Assembly (NCBI GenBank): GCA_023140175.1
Contig: JAGLMD010000085.1
Coordinates: 1-36,879 of the forward strand
Origin: Nanobdellota archaeon
GTDB lineage: Archaea > Nanobdellota > Nanobdellia > Woesearchaeales > WJIZ01
Direction of reading: 5' to 3'
DNA: 36,879 nt
This document shows, piece after piece, positions 20,733 to 29,783 of this stretch (the first letter of the stretch is position 1; each line of letters starts with the position of its first letter). The notes under the pieces are model-generated. The model saw only the letters and a list, made by a program, of their open reading frames with translations. It did not search any database and had not been told where the DNA came from. The position numbers were made by a program, and so were the translations under genes.

Positions 20733-23018
20733 ATGCCAAGTCAAAGCAAGGTTGACCTCAAAAAACAAAAGATGGATTATATCTCAAATCTTAATGCGAG
20801 AGTATCATCGTTAGAAAAGAGAGTTAGTTTAATCGAGGGTAGTCCATCTTCATCTGCCACCGCATCAAAAAAGAAGCCTTTACGGGTGGTCGGGATTGTG
20901 CTACTAGTTTTAGGGGGATTTTTTATTCTTTTTGGAGGTTTCTTCTCGATGTTTATTTCTCGAGGATCTCCTTTTATTAGTGGATTAATATCTCTTTTGG
21001 CATGGTCTGCTGCAATATTAGGAATAATCTTCCTAGCTTCATCTAATGGTTCTTCTTCTACTCCTAGTTCAGAAGAAGAGCCAGATGTTTCTTCAGAAAA
21101 AGAAGAAATATTAAAAGAGGCACCAGTAAAACGAACTTTAACAAAAACAGCAAAGAAGATAACACCCTCGAAAAAAGAAACACACTCAACAGAAGCAAAC
21201 ATTGGAATGAAATGGTTTGCACGAATCGGCATAATCTCCTTAGTATTAAGCGTAGCTTTCTTTATAATCTATGCAATACAAAATAAGCTCATTGGACCTA
21301 CAGGGCAGATAGCTATCGGCATTTTAATAGGCATTATACTTTTGGTTCTCGGAGAATTTTTTGATAAAAAAGAAAAGTATATCGGATATGCCAGGACACT
21401 TACAGGAGGAGGGTTTGCGATATTATATTTTGCGATTTATGCTGCCTATGCATTCTATAAGCTTATTCCAAACCAGTGGCTTGATATGCTGATACTCTCA
21501 ATAATTATACTCTTTGCGATAATTTTTTCCTTAAGGTATGATTCACAGGTTATTGCTGCTGAGGCATTTTTGCTTGGGTATATGGCGCCGATAGTCATAG
21601 GAAACATAACCATTTTCTCCTTATTCTATTCTGTTCTTTTGAGTATTGGATTAGCGTTCATATCTTTTTCCAGGGGTTGGACTAATTTAAGTTATGGCGG
21701 TTTGATGTTATCATATATTATACATGGAATCTGGCTTGGCAATAATCCCGGAATAGAAAACTTATCATTGATCCATTCTGTATTCATTCTGGCCTATATA
21801 TCAATATTTACCATACTTGCAATATTTGTAAAATCCGATCAGGATGGCATAAAAGAAAAGAATTATGCTTCAGAAGCATTTATATATCTCGCATTTGGTA
21901 TAGGCTACTTCTTTTTCTTTATTGTAAAATTGAAGATTGAGATGCTTGCTTCTCTTGTCCTACTACTGCTGGGTGTTATAATCCTTACTTTCAGGCAAAG
22001 GCTCAATTACCTTGTCCTGATATCAGCTATCGGCACTTATATAACCCAGTGGATATGGCTTGGCAGCAATTATTTGGAATCAAATATGCCAACGCACATG
22101 ATATTTGCAACCATATACCTTGTGCTTTTTACTATTGTCAGCTTTATGCAAAGAGAAGATGTTACTAACGTTATAACACAATTATTGAATACTTTTTTTT
22201 ATTTAGGACTAATGCTTGTGCCCCTAAGAAAGTTCTATCCTGATTGGGACGGATTATTTGCGCTCGCTCTAGCAATATTTTATCTGATAGCTGCATATAT
22301 TGCATACAATAAAGAGAATAAATACTTGTTCAATACATTTGTTCTCCTGTGTGTAAGCTATCTTGCTCTTGCAGTTCCTCTTCAGCTTGGCCAGGGCTGG
22401 GTCACAATATTCTGGGCTATTGAAGCACTACTTCTTTTGTTGTTAAGTTTTAGATTAAAGGAAGATGTATTAAGAGTTTTCAGTACTATAGTTGCAGGTG
22501 CGGCTTCTTTTAGATTATTGGTATATGACTCATGGGCATTAGCGAAATTTGATCTGTATAATCTTATAGGAAGTACAAGATTCTTTTCATTTATCATAGT
22601 CATAATCATATTATATACAGTCTCATATATCTACGCCAGGAACAAGAATTTATTTGATAATTATGATACTTATATGAAATATATTGCTATCGGGCTCTCG
22701 ATTGCTGCTACTTTCCTTACAACAGTGATATTCACGATAGAGATAATGCAGTCATCAGGAATAGGAGATATGAAACAGATGTGGATTTCTGTTGCATGGA
22801 TCATACAAGCACTGATTATCCTGGTATATGGATTTACGTCTTCAAAAAGAGTCGCAAGAATTATCGGCATAGTAATATTTTTTATCTCTATATTTAAAAT
22901 ATTTTTATTTGATTTAAGTATGCTTGATACTATCTATAGAATAATCTCTTTCTTTGTACTTGGGATTATCCTTCTTTTGGCAGCTTTCCTATATCATAAA
23001 TATAGGGATTATATTTAA
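20733..23018 (+). CDS. DUF2339 multi-spanning membrane protein
   Basis: Protein of 761 residues. It has an N-terminal coiled coil (about 8-38), two membrane spans, a charged linker rich in Glu/Lys/Ser (about 110-150), then MKWFARIGIISLVLSVAFFI, the conserved entry to the DUF2339 region. Many further helices follow (roughly twenty hydrophobic segments in all) to the C-terminus. GPTGQIAIGILIGIILLVLG is a typical family segment. The role is unknown; envelope assembly has been suggested from context only. The ATG is about 27 bases from TTTAAATA, so leaderless. It is co-transcribed with the next gene (6-base gap). Confidence 0.85.
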   Translation: MPSQSKVDLKKQKMDYISNLNARVSSLEKRVSLIEGSPSSSATASKKKPLRVVGIVLLVLGGFFILFGGFFSMFISRGSPFISGLISLLAWSAAILGIIFLASSNGSSSTPSSEEEPDVSSEKEEILKEAPVKRTLTKTAKKITPSKKETHSTEANIGMKWFARIGIISLVLSVAFFIIYAIQNKLIGPTGQIAIGILIGIILLVLGEFFDKKEKYIGYARTLTGGGFAILYFAIYAAYAFYKLIPNQWLDMLILSIIILFAIIFSLRYDSQVIAAEAFLLGYMAPIVIGNITIFSLFYSVLLSIGLAFISFSRGWTNLSYGGLMLSYIIHGIWLGNNPGIENLSLIHSVFILAYISIFTILAIFVKSDQDGIKEKNYASEAFIYLAFGIGYFFFFIVKLKIEMLASLVLLLLGVIILTFRQRLNYLVLISAIGTYITQWIWLGSNYLESNMPTHMIFATIYLVLFTIVSFMQREDVTNVITQLLNTFFYLGLMLVPLRKFYPDWDGLFALALAIFYLIAAYIAYNKENKYLFNTFVLLCVSYLALAVPLQLGQGWVTIFWAIEALLLLLLSFRLKEDVLRVFSTIVAGAASFRLLVYDSWALAKFDLYNLIGSTRFFSFIIVIIILYTVSYIYARNKNLFDNYDTYMKYIAIGLSIAATFLTTVIFTIEIMQSSGIGDMKQMWISVAWIIQALIILVYGFTSSKRVARIIGIVIFFISIFKIFLFDLSMLDTIYRIISFFVLGIILLLAAFLYHKYRDYI

Positions 23019-23024
23019 GGTGTT

Positions 23025-24308
23025 ATGATGAAAAATATGTTTATCTGTTCTTTATTGTTTTTTTTAATTTTACCTATGGTTATTTCTTTTGAAGAATCAA
23101 AATGGCCATATTATAAAGAGATTGCTTTTGAATATAATGGGGAGCCAGTTGAATTATTGCTTGATAAAGAAGTATTGGATATGATGAATAACGATGGCTC
23201 AGACATAAGAATAATAACAGAGAATAAAGAAACAGCTTATGTGATAAAGTTAACAGCACCACAGAACTATGCTCATGGAGCAAAGATAATACAAGCATCT
23301 TCTACCAGGACACAGTTTAGGGATATTGATTATGAAAAAGATAATATGGTTGATGGCAGATATGATTCTGGAGAGGGTTCTACATGGGAGATAGACGCAA
23401 TAAAAGACAAAAGCTCAGCATGGTTTATATTAGATATTGGTTCGAATAGCTTGACTAATAGCATAACGATATGGTCTCAGAATCCCCAATATACCTGGAA
23501 AAGCATACAGATTGAAGGGAGCTATGATAATAAAGAGTGGTTTAATGTAAGGGATAGAACTAGTTATAGTGTTTCCTCGATCAGGACAGTTTATTATCCA
23601 CCTGTTGATTATCGTTACCTGAGATTTATTTTATGGCATACACAGAGTTTGTCTATATCTGAGATTGAGATAAAAGGTGTTTCAACAGGAAAGCTTTATT
23701 TTCTTCCAGAAGAAAATAAAGAATATTCACTATATTATGGGAATAGACAGGCTGTTAAGCAAACTTATAATACTAGCAAGATTTATTATAAATTAGGCCT
23801 GCCAATAGCTAAACTCTCTTCACAGACTGAAAATACCATTTATGATTCAGATCAGGATAATGACGGCGTTATCTATGATAACTGCCCGCTTCTCTATAAT
23901 CCAGACCAAAAGGATGATGACAATGATGGCTTGGGCAATGCCTGCGATAACTGCCAATTTGTTGCTAATGCTGATCAAAGGGATTATGATAAAGATGGAT
24001 TAGGGGACAGATGTGATAATTGTAATGCGGTTGTTAATACAGATCAAAGAGATGAGGATTTTAATGGAAGGGGAGACTTGTGTGATGATCGTGATGGAGA
24101 CAGAAAACTGAATCCTGATGATAACTGTCCTGGCGTATATAATCCATCTCAATCAGATCTTGATAAAGATGGTATAGGCGATGAATGTGATGAGAAAGAT
24201 GACAGAATCACAGAAAATAAGTTTCTGCTCTGGACAGTCATGATCGTGACAATATTGATAGTGGGTTTTCTCGCTTTAAATCTTATAAAGAAATCATCTA
24301 AGAAGTAA
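23025..24308 (+). CDS. Membrane-anchored discoidin and thrombospondin type 3 repeat protein
   Basis: Protein of 427 residues with a signal peptide (about 1-21) and an N-terminal beta domain. A discoidin-like (F5/8 type C) domain follows at about 90-225 (SSAWFILDIGSNSLTNSITI, DYRYLRFILWHT). Four or five Ca-binding thrombospondin type 3 repeats lie at about 280-390 (DSDQDNDGVIYDNCPLLYN, DDDNDGLGNACDNC). A C-terminal membrane helix (LLWTVMIVTILIVGFLALNL) and a basic tail end the protein. It would sit outside the cell, bind glycan or another ligand, and pair with the DUF2339 protein encoded just upstream. In bacteria DUF2339 genes are often followed by DUF3999 exported proteins; this may be the archaeal counterpart. 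Confidence 0.85.
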   Translation: MMKNMFICSLLFFLILPMVISFEESKWPYYKEIAFEYNGEPVELLLDKEVLDMMNNDGSDIRIITENKETAYVIKLTAPQNYAHGAKIIQASSTRTQFRDIDYEKDNMVDGRYDSGEGSTWEIDAIKDKSSAWFILDIGSNSLTNSITIWSQNPQYTWKSIQIEGSYDNKEWFNVRDRTSYSVSSIRTVYYPPVDYRYLRFILWHTQSLSISEIEIKGVSTGKLYFLPEENKEYSLYYGNRQAVKQTYNTSKIYYKLGLPIAKLSSQTENTIYDSDQDNDGVIYDNCPLLYNPDQKDDDNDGLGNACDNCQFVANADQRDYDKDGLGDRCDNCNAVVNTDQRDEDFNGRGDLCDDRDGDRKLNPDDNCPGVYNPSQSDLDKDGIGDECDEKDDRITENKFLLWTVMIVTILIVGFLALNLIKKSSKK

Positions 24309-24926
24309 TCAGATATTTTTTTCTTTTCTATAGCTTATTAAGTCCTGTATAGAAATAATCTTTAGATTATGCTTTTCTGTATATTCTTTCAATTCTTCAA
24401 GTTTTGCTGCTTCGCCATCTTTGTTTAGGATCTCACAGATAACTGCTGCCGGATATAAGCCTGCCAGCCTGCATAAGTCTACTGCTGCTTCAGTATGCCC
24501 CTCTCTTTTTAGAATACCGCCTTCTTCATATCTTAATGGGAATATATGGCCCGGCATGGCAAAGTTTTCTGGCTTAGATTTTTCATCTATAAGTGCTTTT
24601 ATTGTCTCTGTCCTGTCCTGGGCACTTATTCCTGTTGTTGTGTTATACCTGTAATCTACTGAGATGGTAAATTTACATCTTGTTATTTCTGTGTTTTTAG
24701 AATCCTGCACCATTAATGGGATGTTTAATTGGTCTAGTCTTTCTCCTAACATCGGGACACAGATTAAGCCGCCTGCTTTTTTTATCATAAAATTTATTTT
24801 TGAGGGAGTTGCTTTTTCTGCTGCCAGAACAAGGTCACCTTCATTTTCCCTGTTCTCGTCATCTACAACAATTATGCATCTGCCTCTTTGCAAATCTGTT
24901 ATTGCTTCTTCTATTGTTGATAACAT
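24309..24926 (-). CDS. ribB: 3,4-dihydroxy-2-butanone 4-phosphate synthase
   Basis: Protein of 205 residues that turns ribulose 5-phosphate into the four-carbon unit of riboflavin. VVDDENRENEGDLVLAA holds the acidic metal-binding loop, TGISAQDRTETIKAL the phosphate-binding region, and REGHTEAAVDLCRLAG the conserved His and Glu. Length fits a stand-alone RibB with no GTP cyclohydrolase domain. It is transcribed in the same direction as a HAD gene and ribD upstream. Confidence 0.95.
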   Translation of the reverse strand: MLSTIEEAITDLQRGRCIIVVDDENRENEGDLVLAAEKATPSKINFMIKKAGGLICVPMLGERLDQLNIPLMVQDSKNTEITRCKFTISVDYRYNTTTGISAQDRTETIKALIDEKSKPENFAMPGHIFPLRYEEGGILKREGHTEAAVDLCRLAGLYPAAVICEILNKDGEAAKLEELKEYTEKHNLKIISIQDLISYRKEKNI

Positions 24927-24975
24927 AATAATAAGAAAGTAAAAAGTAATTTAAAAAGGTATGGGAAAAAATTAG

Positions 24976-26058
24976 TCAAATTTCATATTTACAAGGGCTA
25001 GGCATAGCTTTGATCTCTCTTGGAAGATAATTTGGAAGTTCTTTTGGCATATCTCCTTTTTTTATAAAAAAACAATCTTCCATAATTGAGTTTCTCAGTA
25101 AATGTAATTTATCATTGATTGAATACACTTTCCAATCTTTTTTTATGTTTTTTGATTGTGACTCTATGATACTTGTAGGTTGAGTAATAGTATCTCCTGC
25201 ACCTTCTCTGATATTATAATCACCCCTCATTTCGAAATATCTTATTGTATCTATCCACATATCTGTAGAACCATTTTTTGGTGTGACTATAGTAGTTATT
25301 GGATAGCTCTTTTCAACTGATTTATCACCCCATATATCAGTCAGGATTATTGCTCTTTTATATGACACATCCAATCTTCTGCAAATATCTGTATATAATT
25401 TACCTGATAAGAAATTTTCATTATTTTTTGATACTTTATGGATTATAGGTACTGAAAATATTGCATCAATTTTATCAGCAATTTTATATTTATCTACTTT
25501 TTCTCTAAGATTAGAGCTTGCGGAAGTTATTATCATAACATATTTTTTGGTTCTTAAGGAATTATTTATATTATTGAAGTAATTTAAGAACTCCAATGTT
25601 TTCTCTCTGAGATTTGAATTTGTTTCAAGGGTCCCATCCCAATCTAGGAAAATATAGGTGGGATTTTTACGATTCTTCATAGATTTTAGGTGCATCTGAT
25701 GTAATGTATAAGGAGTATCTGCTATCCCAAACTCATACAAACTATCAGCTCCTCTTATATCCTCCAAAGATCTCCCTTTACTCCTCTCTCCAATAAAATG
25801 GTAGAAGAAAGCCTCACTTAAAAATCCGTTCCTATAGAATAATCTTGCTTTTTTCTCAAGGTCTACTATCTTCTTGCTTTTTGCAGTCTTAATAAGTTCA
25901 TCTAGATTCACTGCTATACCTAATGATTGCAGTTTATTCATCTCAATATCTTTGGTTCCACCATCAGAATCACTTTCCTGTACCCTATTCTCCCAACTAA
26001 AGAAATCTTCATATTCTTGTACTATTTTAGTTAGGCTCATTTTACATTCCCCTGACAT
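24976..26058 (-). CDS. HAD-superfamily hydrolase
   Basis: Protein of 360 residues. A central HAD domain (about 130-270) shows FLDWDGTLETN (motif I with the nucleophile Asp), MIITSASSN (motif II), a Lys region near VSKNNENFLSGK (motif III) and ILTDIWGDKSVE (motif IV). About 125 residues before it and 90 after it have no recognised domain. Its place between ribD and ribB raises the possibility that it is the otherwise missing phosphatase of riboflavin synthesis, but it has its own upstream region of 167 bases. Other phosphatase roles are equally possible. Confidence 0.7.
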   Translation of the reverse strand: MSGECKMSLTKIVQEYEDFFSWENRVQESDSDGGTKDIEMNKLQSLGIAVNLDELIKTAKSKKIVDLEKKARLFYRNGFLSEAFFYHFIGERSKGRSLEDIRGADSLYEFGIADTPYTLHQMHLKSMKNRKNPTYIFLDWDGTLETNSNLREKTLEFLNYFNNINNSLRTKKYVMIITSASSNLREKVDKYKIADKIDAIFSVPIIHKVSKNNENFLSGKLYTDICRRLDVSYKRAIILTDIWGDKSVEKSYPITTIVTPKNGSTDMWIDTIRYFEMRGDYNIREGAGDTITQPTSIIESQSKNIKKDWKVYSINDKLHLLRNSIMEDCFFIKKGDMPKELPNYLPREIKAMPSPCKYEI

Positions 26059-26195
26059 GTTTAATATTCATTTGAAAAGACATAGTTTGCCTTCATGCTC
26101 TAATTCTTTCTTCTTATCAAAGAAAAAGCACCTAGAATCCAATCTATTATGGTGCTTTATGTATAAAATAGTGGTTTACAGCTCTTTAAAAACCT

Positions 26196-26226
26196 TTCTA
26201 TTATCGTTACTATTTAGTTACTAAAT
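26196..26226. promoter_or_regulatory. Palindrome and TAGTAAC repeats upstream of the HAD gene
   Basis: ATTTAGT-T-ACTAAAT (26212-26226) is a perfect 15-base palindrome touching the ribD stop codon. On the minus strand the same stretch contains TAGTAAC twice, 11 bases apart, about one helical turn. Its place about 140 bases before the HAD start suggests a regulatory site or the end of ribD transcription. Confidence 0.4.
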
Positions 26227-27299
26227 TACAAGTATCCCTCAACCAGAATGTCTTTGCCTATTTTCTTTATATGGGTGTCTTTTAGGCTGATTGCTTTGTT
26301 GAGCTCTTTTATTCCTAATGGGCCTATAACGCCTTTTCCATCATCTCCTATTATCTTTGATGATGTGAAGAGCATAACCTTATCAACCAGTTTTTCATTT
26401 ATCATTGATGCATTTATAAGGGAGCCGCCTTCCAGGAGGACATTATAATAGCCTAGTTTAGCAAGCTGCTTCATGGCTTTATTCAGATCTACCAAATTAT
26501 TCTTTGTTTTTGTTTTTATTATCCTTACTCCCATTTTTTCAAGCTTTTTCATCTTTACTTTTGGGGCTCTTTCAGAGCATGCAATAATGACATTCTTGGG
26601 ATTTTTCATGGCTTTTGCTTTTAAGGAAATTTTAAGGTTTGTGTCTATTATCAATTTGATAGTATCTTCTCCTTTTATGAGCCTTGTATCCAAAAGGGGA
26701 TCATCTTTTATTATAGTGTTTATGCCGACCATCACAAGGCCGATATCATTCCTAAGCTTATGCACCATTTCCAGGCTTTCTTTTCCCGTGATATACTTTG
26801 ATTTCCCTATAACTGTAGCTATCTTGCCATCCAGGCTCATTCCTGCTTTTAAACAGACAAAAGGGACTTTTTTCTTCACATATTTGATATAGCCTTCGTT
26901 AAGCTTCATGCATTCTTTCTCGAGTATTCCTATCCTTGTCCTTAAACCACGGAGTTTTAGGATTTCGCAGCCATTTACCCTCGGATTGGGATCTTTCATA
27001 CCAACAACTATCTCTCTTACTCCTGCATTGACAATCTCTTCTGTGCATGGAGGGGTTTTGCCCCAATGAGAGCACGGCTCTAAAGTGACGTACATAATAG
27101 AATTATTTGCTTTGTTTCCTGCTTCATCTAAAGCGATCTTTTCAGCATGCTTTCCTCCGCATATCTTATGATAGCCTTTTCCAACAATCTGGCCCCGCTT
27201 TACAATAAGGCAGCCTACTGCAGGATTAGGGCATACACTATTGCCTCCTTTTTTTGCTAAGCTGATGGCATGCTGCATGTACTTTTTATGTGATATCAA
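26226..27299 (-). CDS. ribD: Bifunctional riboflavin deaminase-reductase RibD
   Basis: Protein of 357 residues. The N-terminal zinc deaminase domain (about 1-145) has HAEKIALDEAG and TLEPCSHWGKTPPCTEEI, the His and two Cys zinc ligands. The C-terminal reductase domain (about 147-357) has VCLKAGMSLDGKIATVIGKS, KLRNDIGLVMVGINTI, DDPLLDTRL and LLEGGSLINASMI. It performs steps two and three of the bacterial-type pathway after GTP cyclohydrolase II. Archaea usually encode a separate reductase, so the fused form suggests a bacterial-type pathway. Confidence 0.95.
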   Translation of the reverse strand: MISHKKYMQHAISLAKKGGNSVCPNPAVGCLIVKRGQIVGKGYHKICGGKHAEKIALDEAGNKANNSIMYVTLEPCSHWGKTPPCTEEIVNAGVREIVVGMKDPNPRVNGCEILKLRGLRTRIGILEKECMKLNEGYIKYVKKKVPFVCLKAGMSLDGKIATVIGKSKYITGKESLEMVHKLRNDIGLVMVGINTIIKDDPLLDTRLIKGEDTIKLIIDTNLKISLKAKAMKNPKNVIIACSERAPKVKMKKLEKMGVRIIKTKTKNNLVDLNKAMKQLAKLGYYNVLLEGGSLINASMINEKLVDKVMLFTSSKIIGDDGKGVIGPLGIKELNKAISLKDTHIKKIGKDILVEGYL

Positions 27300-27486
27300 T
27301 CCAATTACCCCCTATATATTATTTTTATAATAACTCATATATAAATCCTCGCCCTGATTTATAATTATTTTAGAGTGGTTATTAATTGTTTACTGTATTG
27401 AAAAGATAATAGTTATGTTATTACTTAATAGTCACAAAAATAGTAATGTTTAAATACTAGCCACACTTTCTTGATTCCTGTGAGGT

Positions 27487-28227
27487 ATGATTGCAATGCT
27501 AGAAATAATGACTATTGATCCAAATATACATTTAGTTAATGATGGTACTAGGGAGAATCCTAAATTTACTATTCAAGTTGTTAATAGAGATTCAAGAATA
27601 AGGATTACTAAAAGTTACTTACTTTCTGAATGGGGTATGGATCTTATTAATACACCGCAATTCTTTAGAGAAGATTTGAAGAAAGACCATTTTGATTTTG
27701 CTAATAAGGCTAATGAAGTCTTATCTCACTATGGAATGGCCAGTTTTACAGTAGAACCTGTTATAGAGAATAGTAAACTACAAAAAAGATATGAATCTAT
27801 ATTAATGTCTATAGCAGATGATAAGAGTTTTGAGTTTTATTCAAATCATTTAGAAAAGATTGCTGGTTTGATGTCAAGATTTCAGGATTATAGGGTGCAG
27901 GGAGCATATCCTGAGTACTCTACATTAATTGCTCAAGAAAATAAAGGGTATAATGGAAACCCTATTGCAGGTAATTATTCTTGGGCTGCTGCTTTGTTTC
28001 TTTTCAGAGCTTCCGATACCTCAAATCATCGATCTGAAATAGACTTAGAAAATGCTGTTAAACTATATTCTCTCTCTTCAGTTGTTGAATTAGGGGAATT
28101 AAATCACTCACCCGAATATCTTCATGATACAATAAAATCAAATTCAGAGTGGTATATGAAATTTGCAGATAATGCTGAGAAACATCTTGATATAATAAAG
28201 AAAGTACCTATTGATGAACTTGTTTAA
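27487..28227 (+). CDS. Hypothetical protein
   Basis: Protein of 246 residues, with no signal peptide or membrane span. An N-terminal beta-rich part (NPKFTIQVVNRDSRIRITKS) is followed by a helical part with many His and aromatic residues (FYSNHLEKIAGLMSRFQDY, SPEYLHDTIKSNSEWYMKF). I do not recognise a family. GAGGT sits 1 base before the ATG and TTTAAATA about 35 bases upstream. A motif TAGTCACAAAAATAGTAATG lies before that, similar to the site upstream of the HAD gene. Confidence 0.6.
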   Translation: MIAMLEIMTIDPNIHLVNDGTRENPKFTIQVVNRDSRIRITKSYLLSEWGMDLINTPQFFREDLKKDHFDFANKANEVLSHYGMASFTVEPVIENSKLQKRYESILMSIADDKSFEFYSNHLEKIAGLMSRFQDYRVQGAYPEYSTLIAQENKGYNGNPIAGNYSWAAALFLFRASDTSNHRSEIDLENAVKLYSLSSVVELGELNHSPEYLHDTIKSNSEWYMKFADNAEKHLDIIKKVPIDELV

Positions 28228-28259
28228 GGCTAATATTTATTATTAATAATGATTATTTT

Positions 28260-29708
28260 CTAATAACATTTCCCGAAATATGCATAGACATTAGCTTCTT
28301 TTCCGCAATGGATGCACTTTTTCTTGATGTTTTTCTGGTTAAATGGGATGCATCTTGAGTTAGCGCCTTTTGTCTTTTCTTTTATGCTGTCTTCACATTT
28401 TTCTTCTCCGCAGAATGGAGCAAAGACAATTTTTCTGTCTTCAACAGACTTCATGAATTCTTCCCAGGAGTCTGTTTCAACTATGCTTTTTTTCATATGC
28501 TCATGGGCTTTGTCAAGAAGATGATTATGGATATCATCTAATAGTTCTTTCACTTTATCTTTAAGGTTGGCTCTTTTTATGAATAGTTTTTCTCCTGTGT
28601 CCCTTCTTACTATTACAACCTGTTTCTTCTCTATATCTTTTGGGCCTATTTCTATCCTTAATGGTATGCCTTTCATCTCATATTCATTGAATTTCCAGCC
28701 AGCAGAGTATTCCTCTCTTGTGTCTACTTTCACTTCATATCTGTCCAGTTCTTTCCTTATCTTCTCAGCTTCATTGATTGTTTTTTCCTTTGTCTTGTCA
28801 AAGAGAATGGGGATTACTGCTATCTGTATCGGGGCTATTTTTGGAGGGAGAACAAGTCCTTTATCATCACTATGCTGCATGACTATTGCTCCTATTAATC
28901 TTGTTGAGAAGCCCCAGGAACTTTGCCATGGCAGGTGATTTTTCTCATCTTTTCCTACATAATTAATATTGAAGGCTTTTGCAAAGCCCTGTCCAAGATT
29001 GTGGGATGTGCCGCATTGTAAGAACTTGCCATCAGGCATGAATGATTCTATTGTTGCCGTGTATTTAGCTCCTGCAAATTTTTCTTTTTCTGATTTTTTA
29101 CCTTTGATAACAGGAAGGGCTAAGATGTTTTGGGCAAGGGCCTCATATTCGTCCAGGAACATCAATGTTTCTTTATCGCATTCTTCTTCTGTTTCATAGA
29201 CGCAATGGCCTTCCTGCCAGAGAAATTCCCTGCTCCTTAGGAATAATTTAACGTCTTTAACTTCCCATCTTATAATATTGCACCATTGGTTTATCCTTAA
29301 AGGCAAATCTCTATGGCTTCTTATCCATTTTGCATAGGAATCATACATTATTGTCTCAGATGTAGGCCTTAGAGCCAGCCTTTCTTTTGAATCCTCGTCT
29401 TTATTCTGGATCCAGGCAACTTCCGGAGAAAAGCCTTCAGCATGCTCTGCCTCTTTCTTGAAGAATGATTCTGGTATGAACATTGGGAAATATGCATTAT
29501 CTACTTTTTTTTCTTTTAATCTCTGGTTGAAGTAATCCATTATCTTCTGCCAGATTGCATATCCATAGGGCCTTATTATCATTGTTCCTCTAACTGGAGA
29601 ATAATCTGCCAGCTTGCTTTTTATGATAACCTGGCCATACCATTCTGGCATGTCATCTTTTTTCTTTACTGTTATTCCTTTTTCGTCTTTTTCCTGTTTC
29701 TTTGACAT
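28260..29708 (-). CDS. proS: Prolyl-tRNA synthetase (archaeal type)
   Basis: A class II synthetase of 482 residues without the bacterial editing insertion. Motif 1 is around GTMIIRPYGYAIWQKIMDYF, motif 2 FLRSREFLWQEGHCVY, and motif 3 IGAIVMQHSDDKGLVLPP. The anticodon-binding domain follows (APIQIAVIPILFDK). The C-terminal zinc domain has Cys in FCGEEKCED, NSRCIPF and KKCIHCG, and the chain ends in a Tyr (GKCY), as in the archaeal/eukaryal form. Confidence 0.96.
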   Translation of the reverse strand: MSKKQEKDEKGITVKKKDDMPEWYGQVIIKSKLADYSPVRGTMIIRPYGYAIWQKIMDYFNQRLKEKKVDNAYFPMFIPESFFKKEAEHAEGFSPEVAWIQNKDEDSKERLALRPTSETIMYDSYAKWIRSHRDLPLRINQWCNIIRWEVKDVKLFLRSREFLWQEGHCVYETEEECDKETLMFLDEYEALAQNILALPVIKGKKSEKEKFAGAKYTATIESFMPDGKFLQCGTSHNLGQGFAKAFNINYVGKDEKNHLPWQSSWGFSTRLIGAIVMQHSDDKGLVLPPKIAPIQIAVIPILFDKTKEKTINEAEKIRKELDRYEVKVDTREEYSAGWKFNEYEMKGIPLRIEIGPKDIEKKQVVIVRRDTGEKLFIKRANLKDKVKELLDDIHNHLLDKAHEHMKKSIVETDSWEEFMKSVEDRKIVFAPFCGEEKCEDSIKEKTKGANSRCIPFNQKNIKKKCIHCGKEANVYAYFGKCY

Positions 29709-29783
29709 GGCTATTGTTGCATAGAGTTTTGTTTATAAATTTTTTTGATTAGGTTTAAATAAAGAATTTGAATACTCTATAAT

